Assembly (NCBI GenBank): GCA_002483365.1
Contig: DLHT01000018.1
Span: 447,179-511,178 of the forward strand
Length of the DNA stretch: 64,000 nt
Direction: 5' to 3'
Source of the DNA: Cellvibrio sp. UBA7661
Lineage (GTDB): Bacteria; Pseudomonadota; Gammaproteobacteria; Pseudomonadales; Cellvibrionaceae
A model generated the notes under the pieces. It ran no database searches and was not told the DNA's origin. It was given only the letters and a program-made list of their open reading frames with translations. This document shows positions 34,930 through 44,783 of the stretch, in pieces. A program made the translations under genes and the position numbers. Each line of letters opens with the position of its first letter. Positions within the stretch are counted from its first letter, which is position 1.

Positions 34930-35904
34930 TTAATGCGTAGGGATCTTTATATTTTCAAACAACTCGTCCAATTCAGCACGCGAGTGGCGATTGAAAGCCT
35001 CATTAATAATATCTTTCGTTAGATGCGGTGCGAATTTTTCAATAAAGTCATACATGAATCCGCGCAAGAAAGTACCGCGACGGAAGCCAATTTTGGTCAC
35101 ACTGGACTCAAACAAATGGCTTGCATCCAACGCTACCAAATCACTATCGACCGCCTCGTTGTAGGCCATGCTGGCGATAATCCCAACACCTAAGCCCAAA
35201 CGGACATAAGTTTTGATGACGTCCGCATCGGCCGCAGTAAACACCACCTTGGGTGCAAGACCACGGTTGATAAACGCCTCATCCAGCTTCGAACGCCCAG
35301 TGAACCCGAATACGTAAGTGACGATTGGATACTTGGCAACCTCCTCCAACGTCAAGTTGGAAACCTGCGCTAATGGATGGTTTTTAGGGACTACGATACT
35401 GCGGTTCCAGCGATAGCACGGCATCATAATCAGATCGCTGAAAAGCTCCATCGCTTCAGTTGCGATCGCAAAATCCACCGTACCATCTGCAGCCATTTCG
35501 GAAATCTGCATAGGTGTACCCTGATGCATATGCAACGACACTTCCGGATACTGTTTGATAAACGAACCGATCACCGGTGGCAATGCATAGCGCGCCTGAG
35601 TGTGGGTCGTTGCAAGCGTCAGGGTGCCTTTGCGTTCATTACTGAACTCCTGGGCTACTTGTTTGATGCTTTCAACTTTACGCAGGATTTCACCCGCAGT
35701 TTTGAGGATAGCCTCACCTGCAGGTGTAATACGCGTAAGGTGTTTACCACTGCGTGAGAAAATTTCTACTCCCAACTCATCTTCCAGTAAGCGGATTTGC
35801 TTACTGATCCCTGGTTGGGAGGTATAAAGGCTCTGTGCGGTGGCTGACACATTAAGGTCATGATGGGCCACTTCCCAGATATAACGTAGTTGTTGCAGCT
35901 TCAT
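34930..35904 (-). CDS. cysB: LysR-type transcriptional regulator CysB
   Basis: The 324-residue protein matches the CysB length exactly. It starts MKLQQLRYIWEVAHHDLNVS, with a winged helix (TAQSLYTSQPGISKQIRLLEDELGVEIF, seen in parts) and a periplasmic-binding-type effector domain (TTHTQARYALP, HQGTPMQISEMAADG). CysB activates sulfur assimilation with O-acetylserine or N-acetylserine as inducer. The start at 35904 has GGAGGG 4 nt upstream; the open frame extends to 35937 but that is not the typical start. Confidence 0.96.
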   Translation of the reverse strand: MKLQQLRYIWEVAHHDLNVSATAQSLYTSQPGISKQIRLLEDELGVEIFSRSGKHLTRITPAGEAILKTAGEILRKVESIKQVAQEFSNERKGTLTLATTHTQARYALPPVIGSFIKQYPEVSLHMHQGTPMQISEMAADGTVDFAIATEAMELFSDLIMMPCYRWNRSIVVPKNHPLAQVSNLTLEEVAKYPIVTYVFGFTGRSKLDEAFINRGLAPKVVFTAADADVIKTYVRLGLGVGIIASMAYNEAVDSDLVALDASHLFESSVTKIGFRRGTFLRGFMYDFIEKFAPHLTKDIINEAFNRHSRAELDELFENIKIPTH

Positions 35905-36205
35905 AAGCCCTCCGATTGGCTCACTCACTGGGGGCATTTGCCGAAGGCAATCACCGGAACCGAACTCCGGGCGACCCCGAAGCTATAAAAACTCAAAAAA
36001 TTATCTATCTATTGAATGAACACAGAATCATTCACGCTGTACTCCATGCCTGACAATTATGAATTGTGCTACAGGCAGGTCTTGTTACAACTTTAGACTA
36101 TATCCCGAAAATTCAAAGTTTTTGGCAAAGGAATATTACAAAAATAGCAAAAACAGCCCTTGTAACACTTCACATTAGCTATATGAGAGGGTTACAGGAA
36201 GGAGA
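35905..36205. other. intergenic region upstream of cysB
   Basis: About 300 bp between the cysB start and the nucleotidase stop, both minus strand. It should carry the cysB promoter. Nothing else is recognisable. Confidence 0.4.
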
Positions 36206-37114
36206 TCAAGAGGAAACAGGACGGTTGGCTATACCATGCGGGACATGACCGGTTGCAACATGTTCGCGAGCAGACTCGCAATGCATGGGCTGGTCATCAA
36301 AAAATACGTCTGCACCATAGGCTTTCAGGAAACTCCCTTTTGATAAACCGCCCAAAAACAACGATTCATCAATCCGGATATTCCATGCACGCAATGTACG
36401 GATAACCCGTTCATGCGCAGGTGCCGAGCGCGCCGTTACCAGCGCGGTGCGTATGGGGCAATTCTCACCGAACTCTGCTTGCAAGTTATGTAACGCAGCC
36501 AGAAATTGCTTGAACGGACCACCGCTGAGTGGTTGTTTTGCAGCAGCCTTTTCACTTTCTGTGAACGCAGACAATCCTTGCAGTTTGAATACTTGCTCAG
36601 CCTCATCTGAAAAAATAACTGCATCGCCATCGAATGCAAAACGCAATTCATCTTCATTTTCAACTTGATTATTGGATGCAATCAAGGTTGCTGCGGCCAT
36701 CCCATGATCCAATGCTTGCCGGACATCTTCAGGCTCTGTTGATAAAAATAAATGGCAACCAAAGGCAGAAGCATAACGGTAAGGCGATGTACCACCACAA
36801 AATGCCGCGCGACTGATTTTCAATCCGTAATGTTCTACCGAATTGAATACACGCAAACCGGTATCGGCGCTGTTGCGCGACAACAAAATCACCTCAACCA
36901 ATGGCTCACCACCAAGACGCTCATTCAAGCGCAATAATTTTTTCACCAAGGGGAAAGCATCGCCAGGCTCCAACACCTCATCTTCATGATCGATCTGGTA
37001 TTTTGCATAGGCTTCCAAGCCTTGGTTGATATACACCTGATGACTCTCATCAAGGTTAAACAACGCACGCGATGATATTGCGATTACCAGCTTGTCACCA
37101 AAACCTTTGGGCAT
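36206..37114 (-). CDS. bacterial 5'-nucleotidase (PF06189-type)
   Basis: The 302-residue protein of the bacterial cytosolic 5'-nucleotidase family is HAD-like: IAISSRALFNLDESH near the start, EVILLSRNSADTGLRVFNS, RAAFCGGTSPYRYASAF, and DVFFDDQPMHCESARE near the end. It removes phosphate from nucleoside monophosphates. The start at 37114 has GGTG 4 nt upstream. It follows the omega-amidase gene by 35 bp on the same strand. Confidence 0.85.
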   Translation of the reverse strand: MPKGFGDKLVIAISSRALFNLDESHQVYINQGLEAYAKYQIDHEDEVLEPGDAFPLVKKLLRLNERLGGEPLVEVILLSRNSADTGLRVFNSVEHYGLKISRAAFCGGTSPYRYASAFGCHLFLSTEPEDVRQALDHGMAAATLIASNNQVENEDELRFAFDGDAVIFSDEAEQVFKLQGLSAFTESEKAAAKQPLSGGPFKQFLAALHNLQAEFGENCPIRTALVTARSAPAHERVIRTLRAWNIRIDESLFLGGLSKGSFLKAYGADVFFDDQPMHCESAREHVATGHVPHGIANRPVSS

Positions 37115-37149
37115 GTTTCACCTCTGAGCGACGTTAATAGCCGCGACAA

Positions 37150-37923
37150 TTATTTCATCAATAATTCAAACGAATCAGCATCCAAATATGCTGGAAAACG
37201 TTCGCGATAGCTGTGTAATTTATCCGCATGAAGTTCAACTGTGATGAGTTGTGCCTCCTGGCTGGTTGCAATCAATTCACCCGCTGCACTGTACACACTG
37301 GAATCACCGGCATAGTGCTGCCCTGCTTCATCCATTCCCACACGATTCACGCCCACAACATAACTTAAATTTTCAATGGCGCGCGCTTGCAACAATCGGT
37401 TCCAATGCAATGCCCGAGCACTTGGCCAATTGGCCACATATATCGCCAAATCATAATCGTTGCGATTGCGGCTCCACACTGGAAAACGCAGGTCGTAGCA
37501 AATCAACGGCAAAATTCGCCACCCTTTAAGCTCAACCACTATGCGCTGATTTCCCATCGCATAACGTGTGTGTTCGCCGGCCATGCGAAACAAATGACGC
37601 TTGTCGTAATGTGTATAGGTTCCGTCAGGGCGCATCCACACCATGCGATTAAAAAATTGGTCACCCTCTTTCACCACCAAGCTACCCGTAATGACAGCCT
37701 TGTGGCGCGATGCGTGTTGGTGCATCCATTGATATGCACGGCCATCGACTTGTTCAGCATAATTACGCGCGCCAGCACAAAAACCGGTGGTAAAGACTTC
37801 GGGCAAAATAATTAAATCTGTTGATGACAGAGTTTCCAGCTCGGCTGATAACACATCGAGATTTTTTTGGGGATCGTTAGGCTCTATCACCTGTTGCACC
37901 AGCGTAACCGTTACATTATCCAT
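37150..37923 (-). CDS. carbon-nitrogen hydrolase, omega-amidase (YafV/Nit2-like)
   Basis: About 257 residues of the nitrilase superfamily with the Glu-Lys-Cys triad: Glu in ILPEVFTTGF, Lys in YDKRHLFRMAGE, and Cys in ILPLICYDLRFPVWSRN. These details match the YafV omega-amidases that hydrolyse 2-oxoglutaramate or 2-oxosuccinamate. Start 37923 (MDNVTVTLV) overlaps the MFS gene by 8 nt; the longer 37968 start looks unlikely. Confidence 0.88.
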   Translation of the reverse strand: MDNVTVTLVQQVIEPNDPQKNLDVLSAELETLSSTDLIILPEVFTTGFCAGARNYAEQVDGRAYQWMHQHASRHKAVITGSLVVKEGDQFFNRMVWMRPDGTYTHYDKRHLFRMAGEHTRYAMGNQRIVVELKGWRILPLICYDLRFPVWSRNRNDYDLAIYVANWPSARALHWNRLLQARAIENLSYVVGVNRVGMDEAGQHYAGDSSVYSAAGELIATSQEAQLITVELHADKLHSYRERFPAYLDADSFELLMK

Positions 37924-39103
37924 GATGAGGATGCCCCACAGCGTCAGATGAAGGATACAACCACACAACGCAAAGCACGGCTGCCAGTAGTACCGCAGCC
38001 GCAGCCAACGTGTAGGTCATTGCCGCACTATAATCCCAGAGCAAGCCGCCAATCAATGCACCTGCTGCACCGCCTGCACCAAAACCCAATGAGCTATACA
38101 TAGCTTGCGCTTGGCCCTGATGCGATCCTTGAAAATGAATACGTATCCACTCAATAGCAGCCGCATGGGCAATACCAAAACTGCATGCGTGCAAGAGCTG
38201 CGCAAACAATAAAATTGCCAGCGAATCCGCATAAAACCCAATCAACAACCAACGAACTGCAGTGGCTACCAGACTGAATATCAATAAATGGCGCAAACTG
38301 AATTGCGGCAATAACCGGTGCATCACAATAAAAATAGCAACTTCAGCCAACACCCCCAACGCCCACAGTAAACCGGCCGCAGTGCTGGTATAAGCGTAAT
38401 TTTCTACCAAATATAGTGTGTAAAAGGTGTAATAAGGCCCATGGCTTAATTGCAATAGAAAACTGGCTACTAAAAAACACAGCATGCCCGGCTGCAACAC
38501 CAACTGTAAAAAGCCACCACGGGCAGTGTCCGATTTTTTGATACTCGCATCCTGCAAACTTAGACTGGAAAGCCAAATTAAAATCAGAAATGTCAGGATA
38601 AAAAGCGGGAGATAACGCACCGGCAAAACATCAAATACCAAACCCAATCCCACCACCGCAGCAATAAAACCAAGCGAGCCCCACAAGCGGATTTGGCTGT
38701 AACGATGATAATTATTGCCGAGATAACCCAGGGTGATTACTTCAAACTGCGGCAGCACAGCGTGCCAGAAAAAGGTGTAACAGCTCACCACTAACACCAG
38801 CCACCAATAGCGCTGGTCAAGCAAAATGCCCGCAAAAATAATACAGGCTGCAAAACTTCCCACGCGGATGATACGCAAGCGTTGGCGAGTATGATCAGCC
38901 AGCCAACCCCAGAAATTAGGGGCAATAATTCGCGTAGCCATAATGATGGCGCTGAGCACCCCAACATCTTGCGATGAATAACCCAAGTCTTTCAGGTAAA
39001 CGCCCCAATAGGGAATCAGGGTGCCGACAACCGCAAAATAAAAAAAATAAAATCCGGAGAGACGCCAGTAAGGAATTGCTTGCTGCGCAAAAGAAAGAGA
39101 CAT
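37916..39103 (-). CDS. MFS transporter (HcaT/phenylpropionate-permease-like)
   Basis: About 395 residues with 12 predicted membrane segments. The layout (YFFYFAVVGTLIPYWGVYLKDLGYSS, ATRIIAPNFWGWLADHTRQR with motif A) is that of the 3-phenylpropionic acid transporter family MFS. Substrate unknown. Start 39103 (MSLSFAQQ) is preferred over 39154. The same neighbour follows aroC in pseudomonads. Confidence 0.85.
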   Translation of the reverse strand: MSLSFAQQAIPYWRLSGFYFFYFAVVGTLIPYWGVYLKDLGYSSQDVGVLSAIIMATRIIAPNFWGWLADHTRQRLRIIRVGSFAACIIFAGILLDQRYWWLVLVVSCYTFFWHAVLPQFEVITLGYLGNNYHRYSQIRLWGSLGFIAAVVGLGLVFDVLPVRYLPLFILTFLILIWLSSLSLQDASIKKSDTARGGFLQLVLQPGMLCFLVASFLLQLSHGPYYTFYTLYLVENYAYTSTAAGLLWALGVLAEVAIFIVMHRLLPQFSLRHLLIFSLVATAVRWLLIGFYADSLAILLFAQLLHACSFGIAHAAAIEWIRIHFQGSHQGQAQAMYSSLGFGAGGAAGALIGGLLWDYSAAMTYTLAAAAVLLAAVLCVVWLYPSSDAVGHPHHG

Positions 39104-39211
39104 AATCAGGCAACGGCGGAGTGGATCTGGCGCGGGTGGTTGCTTGTAACCCAACCAATCCGCGCACTGATAATTGAAATAGCGTGTATGTGCTATCGAA
39201 CGTCTTTACTG

Positions 39212-40315
39212 CTAGGGTTTTACGCTGGCGGGGATTACCGGGATTGAATGTTTCACCGCACCGTTTTGTGCACGCTGGCGCAACAGGTGATCCATCAACA
39301 CCAATGCCAGCATTGCCTCTGCAATTGGCGTTGCACGGATGCCAACACAAGGGTCGTGACGGCCTTTGGTAATCACCTCAACCGGATTGCCGTGCACATC
39401 AACACTGCGCCCGGGAATATGCAAACTTGAAGTCGGCTTCAGTGCGATATTGGCAATAATATCTTGCCCTGAAGAAATACCACCTAAAATCCCGCCCGCA
39501 TTGTTGGATAAAAATCCTTCCGGCGTCATTTCATCGCGATGTTTGCTACCGCGCTGTTCAACAACCGCAAAACCTTCACCGATTTCTACGCCTTTCACAG
39601 CATTAATACTCATCAATGCATGGGCGATTTCTGCATCCAATCGATCGAAGATCGGCTCACCCAAACCTGGCGGAACATTGGTTGCCACAACGGTAATTTT
39701 TGCACCAATAGAATCCCCCTCTTTATTGAGGGCTTTCATAAATTCTTCCATCTCTGGCACTTTACTCGCATCAGGACAAAAGAATGGGTTTTGGTCTACC
39801 TGATCCCAATCTACAGTCTCGATTTTGATTGGCCCGAGTTGCGACAGATAACCGCGAACTTCAATACCGTGAAAATCTTTCAGGTATTTTTTTGCAATCG
39901 AGCCAGCTGCCACGCGCATCGCCGTTTCACGCGCCGATGAACGGCCGCCACCACGATAGTCGCGCACACCGTATTTTTGCATGTAGGTGTAGTCAGCATG
40001 TGCCGGACGGAATTGGTCTTTGATATTGGAATAATCTTTGGAGCGTTGATCGGTATTTTCAATCAGCATCCCGATAGGTGTTCCTGTAGTTTTACCTTCA
40101 AATACACCCGATAAAATTTTTACTGAGTCCTCTTCGCGGCGCTGGGTGGTATAGCGTGAGGTTCCAGGCTTACGGCGATCCAGATCGATCTGGATGTCTG
40201 CCTCCGTCAACTCCAAGCCGGGCGGGCAACCATCAACAATTGCACCCAATGCAATTCCGTGACTTTCGCCAAACGTAGTTACCGTGAATAATTTGCCGTA
40301 CGTATTTCCAGACAT
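39212..40315 (-). CDS. aroC: chorismate synthase
   Basis: The 367-residue enzyme makes chorismate from EPSP using reduced FMN. The N terminus SGNTYGKLFTVTTFGESHG is the family signature; RPGTSRYTTQRREEDSVKILSG-type and GGGRSSARETAMRVAAGSIAKK segments follow, as does GRHDPCVGIRATPIAEAMLALV. It is followed by the MFS gene and preceded by prmB. Confidence 0.97.
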   Translation of the reverse strand: MSGNTYGKLFTVTTFGESHGIALGAIVDGCPPGLELTEADIQIDLDRRKPGTSRYTTQRREEDSVKILSGVFEGKTTGTPIGMLIENTDQRSKDYSNIKDQFRPAHADYTYMQKYGVRDYRGGGRSSARETAMRVAAGSIAKKYLKDFHGIEVRGYLSQLGPIKIETVDWDQVDQNPFFCPDASKVPEMEEFMKALNKEGDSIGAKITVVATNVPPGLGEPIFDRLDAEIAHALMSINAVKGVEIGEGFAVVEQRGSKHRDEMTPEGFLSNNAGGILGGISSGQDIIANIALKPTSSLHIPGRSVDVHGNPVEVITKGRHDPCVGIRATPIAEAMLALVLMDHLLRQRAQNGAVKHSIPVIPASVKP

Positions 40316-40438
40316 TCGCTATTTCCAGAGGTCAGAATCCGGCACCGAAAAAGTCTGGTCGCCGGATGAGTAATTGGATAAATAAAAAGTGTGATGATTA
40401 TACGTGAGTCACCGCCCAGACGCATCGCCATAGACCGT

Positions 40439-41377
40439 CTAAACCACACCCACCATTTGCGCGGTGCGCAACTGTTGTGCGGTCAATACAAATACGCCAT
40501 GTCCGCCGTGCTCAAACTCTACCCATGTGAAAGGCAGTGCAGGATAGGTTTCAGCCAATGCGGGCCAGGAATTACCGACTTCAACCACCAAAAGCCCGTT
40601 CTCAGTCAAATAACCCGCCGCTTCTGTAAGCAATCGACGGGTAAAATCCAAACCGTCATCACCCGATGCCAAACCCAGCTCCGGTTCAGCATGGAATTCA
40701 TCGGGCAAGCTCGCCATATCATCGGCATCCACATAAGGCGGGTTGGATACAATCAGATCAAACCTCTGCCCATGCAGGTTTTCAAACAAATCTGACTGCA
40801 ACGCAAAGACGCGCTCGGTCAATCCATGCTGGGCTATGTTTTCTTCCGCAACGGCCAGAGCATCGAACGATATATCACTCAGTTGCACCGTCGCATCCGG
40901 AAACTGGTAAGCACAAGCGATACCGATACAACCGCTGCCAGTACAGAGATCCAAAATTTCACGTGGTTCTTGCGTGAGCCAAGGCGCAAAACCTTTTTCA
41001 ATAAGCTCAGCAAGTGGCGAGCGTGGCACCAATACACGCTCATCGACCACAAATGGCAACCCGGCAAACCACGCCTGTCCAGTGATATAAGCAGCGGGAA
41101 TCCGCTCCTCAATACGCCGCTGTATGTTGTTTACCACGAGCGCGCGCTCGTCGGAAATCAAACGAGCATCCAACCATTCATCGGACAAGGGCGGAACCAT
41201 ATGTAGCGCATGCAGAACCAATTGCTCTGCTTCATCCCAAGGATTGTTCGTGCCATGCCCGTAGAACAGTTTTGCTGCCATAAACTCGCTGGCAGCCCAA
41301 CGCAAAAAATCCCGGATGCTGGATAACTCGGTACACGCCTGTTCAAACCGGCTGGATGGATGAGATGAGTGAGCCAT
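40439..41377 (-). CDS. prmB: ribosomal protein L3 glutamine N5-methyltransferase
   Basis: About 312 residues. The catalytic motif SNPPYVDADD follows the SAM-binding LDLCTGSGCIGIA, as in PrmB/HemK-type Gln methyltransferases, and an N-terminal helical recognition domain is present. PrmB methylates L3 Gln150. The start at 41377 (MAHSSHP) has GGGGA about 7 nt upstream. Divergent from folE. Confidence 0.95.
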   Translation of the reverse strand: MAHSSHPSSRFEQACTELSSIRDFLRWAASEFMAAKLFYGHGTNNPWDEAEQLVLHALHMVPPLSDEWLDARLISDERALVVNNIQRRIEERIPAAYITGQAWFAGLPFVVDERVLVPRSPLAELIEKGFAPWLTQEPREILDLCTGSGCIGIACAYQFPDATVQLSDISFDALAVAEENIAQHGLTERVFALQSDLFENLHGQRFDLIVSNPPYVDADDMASLPDEFHAEPELGLASGDDGLDFTRRLLTEAAGYLTENGLLVVEVGNSWPALAETYPALPFTWVEFEHGGHGVFVLTAQQLRTAQMVGVV

Positions 41378-41527
41378 TAAAATCCCCAAGAACAAAACAA
41401 ATAAGTGCGCGCATTCTACCCAATTCATCGGGTAAATCAGGATTTATGTTTTCGCGATAGTCGCTGAAAGCGGTAAACTGCCGTTTTGTATTCGGCAGCC
41501 ACGATATTGCCGCTTGAGGAGCTTTCA

Positions 41528-42067
41528 ATGAGAGAACATTTTGCCAACATAATCGCCGGGATCGGTGAAGACTTAACCCGCCCTGGCCTATTGGATACAC
41601 CCGACCGCGCCGCAAAAGCCTTCCAATTCCTAACCCGCGGCTATAACCAGACGCTGGATGAAGTGGTCAATGACGCACTCTTCCCCTCTGACTCAGATGA
41701 AATGATTCTGGTAAAAGATATTGAACTCTACTCTCTGTGCGAGCACCACTTGCTGCCTTTCATTGGAAAAGCGCATGTTGCGTATATTCCAACAGGGAAA
41801 GTATTGGGGCTGTCAAAAGTCGCACGAATTGTGGATATGTTCGCCCGTCGCCTGCAGATTCAGGAACAGTTGACGGTACAGATCGCCGAATGCATTCAGG
41901 AAATTACCGGCGCATCCGGAGTGGGTGTCATTATTGAAGCCAAGCATATGTGCATGATGATGCGCGGCGTGGAAAAGCAAAACTCATCGATGAAAACCTC
42001 TGCTATGCGCGGCAGTTTCCGCAGCAGCCAGGCAACACGCAACGAATTTTTGTCGCTGATCCGCTAG
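41528..42067 (+). CDS. folE: GTP cyclohydrolase I
   Basis: The 179-residue enzyme makes dihydroneopterin triphosphate from GTP. Zinc ligands are in LCEHHLLPF and KHMCMMMRGV; HVAYIPTGKVLGLSK is present. The start at 41528 has GAGGAG 7 nt upstream, while the ORF opens at 41486. It is divergent from prmB; no LitR-type operator is seen in the shared 150-bp promoter region, unlike the light-inducible folE of P. putida. Confidence 0.96.
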   Translation: MREHFANIIAGIGEDLTRPGLLDTPDRAAKAFQFLTRGYNQTLDEVVNDALFPSDSDEMILVKDIELYSLCEHHLLPFIGKAHVAYIPTGKVLGLSKVARIVDMFARRLQIQEQLTVQIAECIQEITGASGVGVIIEAKHMCMMMRGVEKQNSSMKTSAMRGSFRSSQATRNEFLSLIR

Positions 42068-42073
42068 GCCTTA

Positions 42074-42979
42074 TCAATCTACCTTAACGATTTCTACCCG
42101 CGCGCTCCTGTCGCCTCTTCCGGCGGGAGCCAAGCTACCAAATCCATAACTACTGATGCGATCTGCAGATACACCTTGCTCCAGCAATTCCGCTTTTAAC
42201 TGATCGGCATAAACAAGCGAATACTTTTGTTGTTGCGCCAACGATACCGGGGCATAGTCATGCCCAACCAGTGCGACCTTCCAATCAGGCTCAAGCGCCA
42301 ATACATCCACCAATGCTTGAATGTGCGCAGGCTTTACCTGAACAGGCTTATCGGACTTAAGATTACTAACAATAAAATCCGGAAACATGTAATAACCATT
42401 CGTTAACAGGGATTTAATTATCGATTCCGGGCTTGAAGCGATGCCCACTTCAATCACTTTATCGGTATGTAACACATCAACTTGCAAATACACGCGTTTG
42501 TTGCCGCGCTGCACTGCATAAAGTGAAACGTAGAAAGGTTTTGCATCGGCGGTAATCACTTCATAGGCACCGTATTGTTGGTACTGATCCAATCCATACA
42601 GCTGCAAAATTTTGAAATGATTATTTGCCCAAGAGTTACTGGTACCGCAATCCCTGCTTTTGCAATGAAATAGCTCACGTACATTAAACGCGTATAATTG
42701 CTCTAAATAAAAATCAAATCCTTTGTTAGCACCATGGCCTTCGGGCAACTCCAAAGTATAACGCGCCAGCATGCCCGCCAGCCGCTGCTGGCGGTCAACG
42801 CGCCAACTACCTGCAATTTTTTTATAGCTGCTTAAAGCCAGTACATAATCATCATTAGCTGCAACGCTTTGGAACATAATCCGTGCATGCGGATAATGCT
42901 CTAGCGGTAACTCAGCAGCAGATAAAGGGAAGGATATAAGTGCAACAACAAAACTTGAAATGATTAAACGGAATTTCAT
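42074..42979 (-). CDS. DUF4892-type secreted protein with OmpA-like C terminus
   Basis: The 301-residue protein has a signal peptide (MKFRLIISSFVVALISFPLSAAE outline, cleavage after SAA). The middle fits DUF4892, and the C-terminal third resembles an OmpA-like peptidoglycan-associated domain (VDVLALEPDWKVALVGHDYA, QKYSLVYADQLKAELLEQGVSADRISSYGFGSLAP). It lies in the periplasm or outer membrane. Last of five same-strand genes after gpsA. Confidence 0.78.
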   Translation of the reverse strand: MKFRLIISSFVVALISFPLSAAELPLEHYPHARIMFQSVAANDDYVLALSSYKKIAGSWRVDRQQRLAGMLARYTLELPEGHGANKGFDFYLEQLYAFNVRELFHCKSRDCGTSNSWANNHFKILQLYGLDQYQQYGAYEVITADAKPFYVSLYAVQRGNKRVYLQVDVLHTDKVIEVGIASSPESIIKSLLTNGYYMFPDFIVSNLKSDKPVQVKPAHIQALVDVLALEPDWKVALVGHDYAPVSLAQQQKYSLVYADQLKAELLEQGVSADRISSYGFGSLAPAGRGDRSARVEIVKVD

Positions 42980-43040
42980 AGGCTCTCACAACACATGATT
43001 CAACATTGACCGGCAAGCAATTGGTTAGCAATAAAATGCA

Positions 43041-43940
43041 TTATTGTTTGGCTTGCCACTGTTTCACAAAAGAGGAAAAAAACAGATTGAGTTTTTCTGC
43101 AACTTTATCGACCTGTTGCTCCATATGTAAGTGGTGCCCGCCAGGCAACACTTCAAAATCAATATGAGGAAACTGTTTTACTTCATGTAAATAATTGGCA
43201 TAAAGTTTTGGCAACCCATCTTCTGCAAGCAGCAGTTTTACAGGAGCAGACACCGCATTCACAAACGAACCCAACTGTTCTGCCGATAACTTGATAACCG
43301 ATGGAGCTAATAAGCGAGGATCAGTACTCCACGAATAACCATCGCCCTTTGGTATTACACCACGCAATGTCAAAGCAGTCGCTGCAGCATTACTAAGCGG
43401 AAACATTCCACGTTCACGCGCCTTGATAGCAATTGTGAGATCGGGATACACCGACGGTGTTTTTTGTTGCTGTGCCCTGAGCCCCGTGATCGCCGCTGCT
43501 AATTGCCTGGGCGCATCCTGCGGTTTTGCGGGTTCAGGTAAAAGCCCTTCGATCAGGCCTAATGCAATAAAACGCTCAGGAAAAGCCCCTGCAGCAAGAG
43601 TGCCTATAATCGCCCCACGCGAATGCCCCAGAAGAACGAAGCGCTCCCAGCCCAAATAATCCGCCACCGCCAGAACATCATTAATATCATCCCAAGGTGT
43701 ATAGGTCATTTGCCCTGGACGATGTGCGCTCTGCCCATGCCCAGCCATATCCAATGCAACGATATGAAGATCTTTTAGATGTGGTGCAAGCGCATAAAAA
43801 CTGGAAGAGTTATCAAGCCAGCCATGTAAGGCCAAAACAGGCAAATGGTGCGAGCTCCCCCACTCTTGTGCAGCGAATTCCATACCGTTTACATTAAAAA
43901 CCAACTCGCGAGGTTTAGTAGTTTGCGCCATAACATTCAC
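43041..43940 (-). CDS. alpha/beta-fold hydrolase
   Basis: A 299-residue alpha/beta hydrolase: oxyanion HGW in ALHGWLDNS, nucleophile elbow LLGHSRGA, and the catalytic His in PGGHHLHME near the C terminus. An acid is expected around AEDGLPK. Substrate unknown. Start codon ATGA overlaps the sixA stop by 4 nt, though ATG 43931 is also possible. Confidence 0.85.
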   Translation of the reverse strand: MNVMAQTTKPRELVFNVNGMEFAAQEWGSSHHLPVLALHGWLDNSSSFYALAPHLKDLHIVALDMAGHGQSAHRPGQMTYTPWDDINDVLAVADYLGWERFVLLGHSRGAIIGTLAAGAFPERFIALGLIEGLLPEPAKPQDAPRQLAAAITGLRAQQQKTPSVYPDLTIAIKARERGMFPLSNAAATALTLRGVIPKGDGYSWSTDPRLLAPSVIKLSAEQLGSFVNAVSAPVKLLLAEDGLPKLYANYLHEVKQFPHIDFEVLPGGHHLHMEQQVDKVAEKLNLFFSSFVKQWQAKQ

Positions 43941-44410
43941 TCAGGCGCATGCTCAATCCAGCGCACATTGCCAAGGCCTGCTGCGATCACATCCACTTCA
44001 ATAGCGGCGAGAGAACTTGTTCCCATTGGGTAAAAATGATCGGCCTTGCCACATAACCTATTGACCAAGGTTCCCACTAACGGTTGATGAGTCACCAGTA
44101 AAACAGCATCGTTGCTCTCTAATAATGGCAGTTCCGCCAACCAATCCAACAAGAGCGAAGGATTTGCTTCAGGAATCAAGAGCGCTGTTGTTTGAATCGC
44201 CACTGTAGGAAAAAAAACCTGTGCAATTTCTGCAGTTTGCTGCGCGCGTATTAAGGGGCTTGCCCATATTTGTGATACACGCTTCATCCCATCTACACGC
44301 GTGCGCAACACAGCTGTTGTGTCACTGCGGCCTTTTGCAGTTAAAGCGCGAGCCTCATCCGTCGTTATCTGTGATTCTGCCTGCCCATGCCGCAAAAAAT
44401 AAATAATCAT
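43937..44410 (-). CDS. sixA: phosphohistidine phosphatase SixA
   Basis: The 157-residue histidine phosphatase has the RHG motif (YFLRHGQAES), and the second catalytic His is in LVTHQPLVG. SixA removes phosphate from histidine phosphotransfer proteins; here the substrate is not evident. It starts 1 nt before DUF4389 ends. Confidence 0.9.
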   Translation of the reverse strand: MIIYFLRHGQAESQITTDEARALTAKGRSDTTAVLRTRVDGMKRVSQIWASPLIRAQQTAEIAQVFFPTVAIQTTALLIPEANPSLLLDWLAELPLLESNDAVLLVTHQPLVGTLVNRLCGKADHFYPMGTSSLAAIEVDVIAAGLGNVRWIEHAPE

Positions 44411-44782
44411 TTACTCTGCTGCCTGATCCGGCGTATCGCTTAAGCTTTTAGGCGGCTCTTGTACGGCTGCCGTAGCAGTTTCAGGCTTATCCGGGACATC
44501 TTGTTTTACGGTAGGCCAATCAGCAAATGGAAAGGGTTTTTCTTCGCTGCTATAACACAAAAATTTCAACACATCATAAATATACGTTGATAACGAATGA
44601 CCGAAACGACGCAAGTGCTGGTTATCTTCACCAGTGATAAGAGAAAACAAAAATTGTGCAGCAACCAAAACCCACATCACTACACTAGCCAACTGCAAAA
44701 CCGCAGCAAATAACAACATAAACACCAAACGCAACCAATGCTTGCTGGATGTCAGATTGGATTTTAATTGCTCATTGTCCAT
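44411..44782 (-). CDS. DUF4389 membrane protein
   Basis: A 123-residue protein with one or two membrane segments (LVFMLLFAAVLQLASVVMWVLVAAQFLFSLI) and a soluble tail rich in Pro/Glu, as in DUF4389 proteins. These genes sit between gpsA and sixA in pseudomonads. Function unknown. Confidence 0.85.
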   Translation of the reverse strand: MDNEQLKSNLTSSKHWLRLVFMLLFAAVLQLASVVMWVLVAAQFLFSLITGEDNQHLRRFGHSLSTYIYDVLKFLCYSSEEKPFPFADWPTVKQDVPDKPETATAAVQEPPKSLSDTPDQAAE

Positions 44783-44783
44783 C

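Noticed and set aside
41378..41527. LitR/PplR operator upstream of folE, by analogy with the light-induced folE of P. putida.
   Set aside because: No TGTACA or TATACA pair with 12-nt spacing is present.
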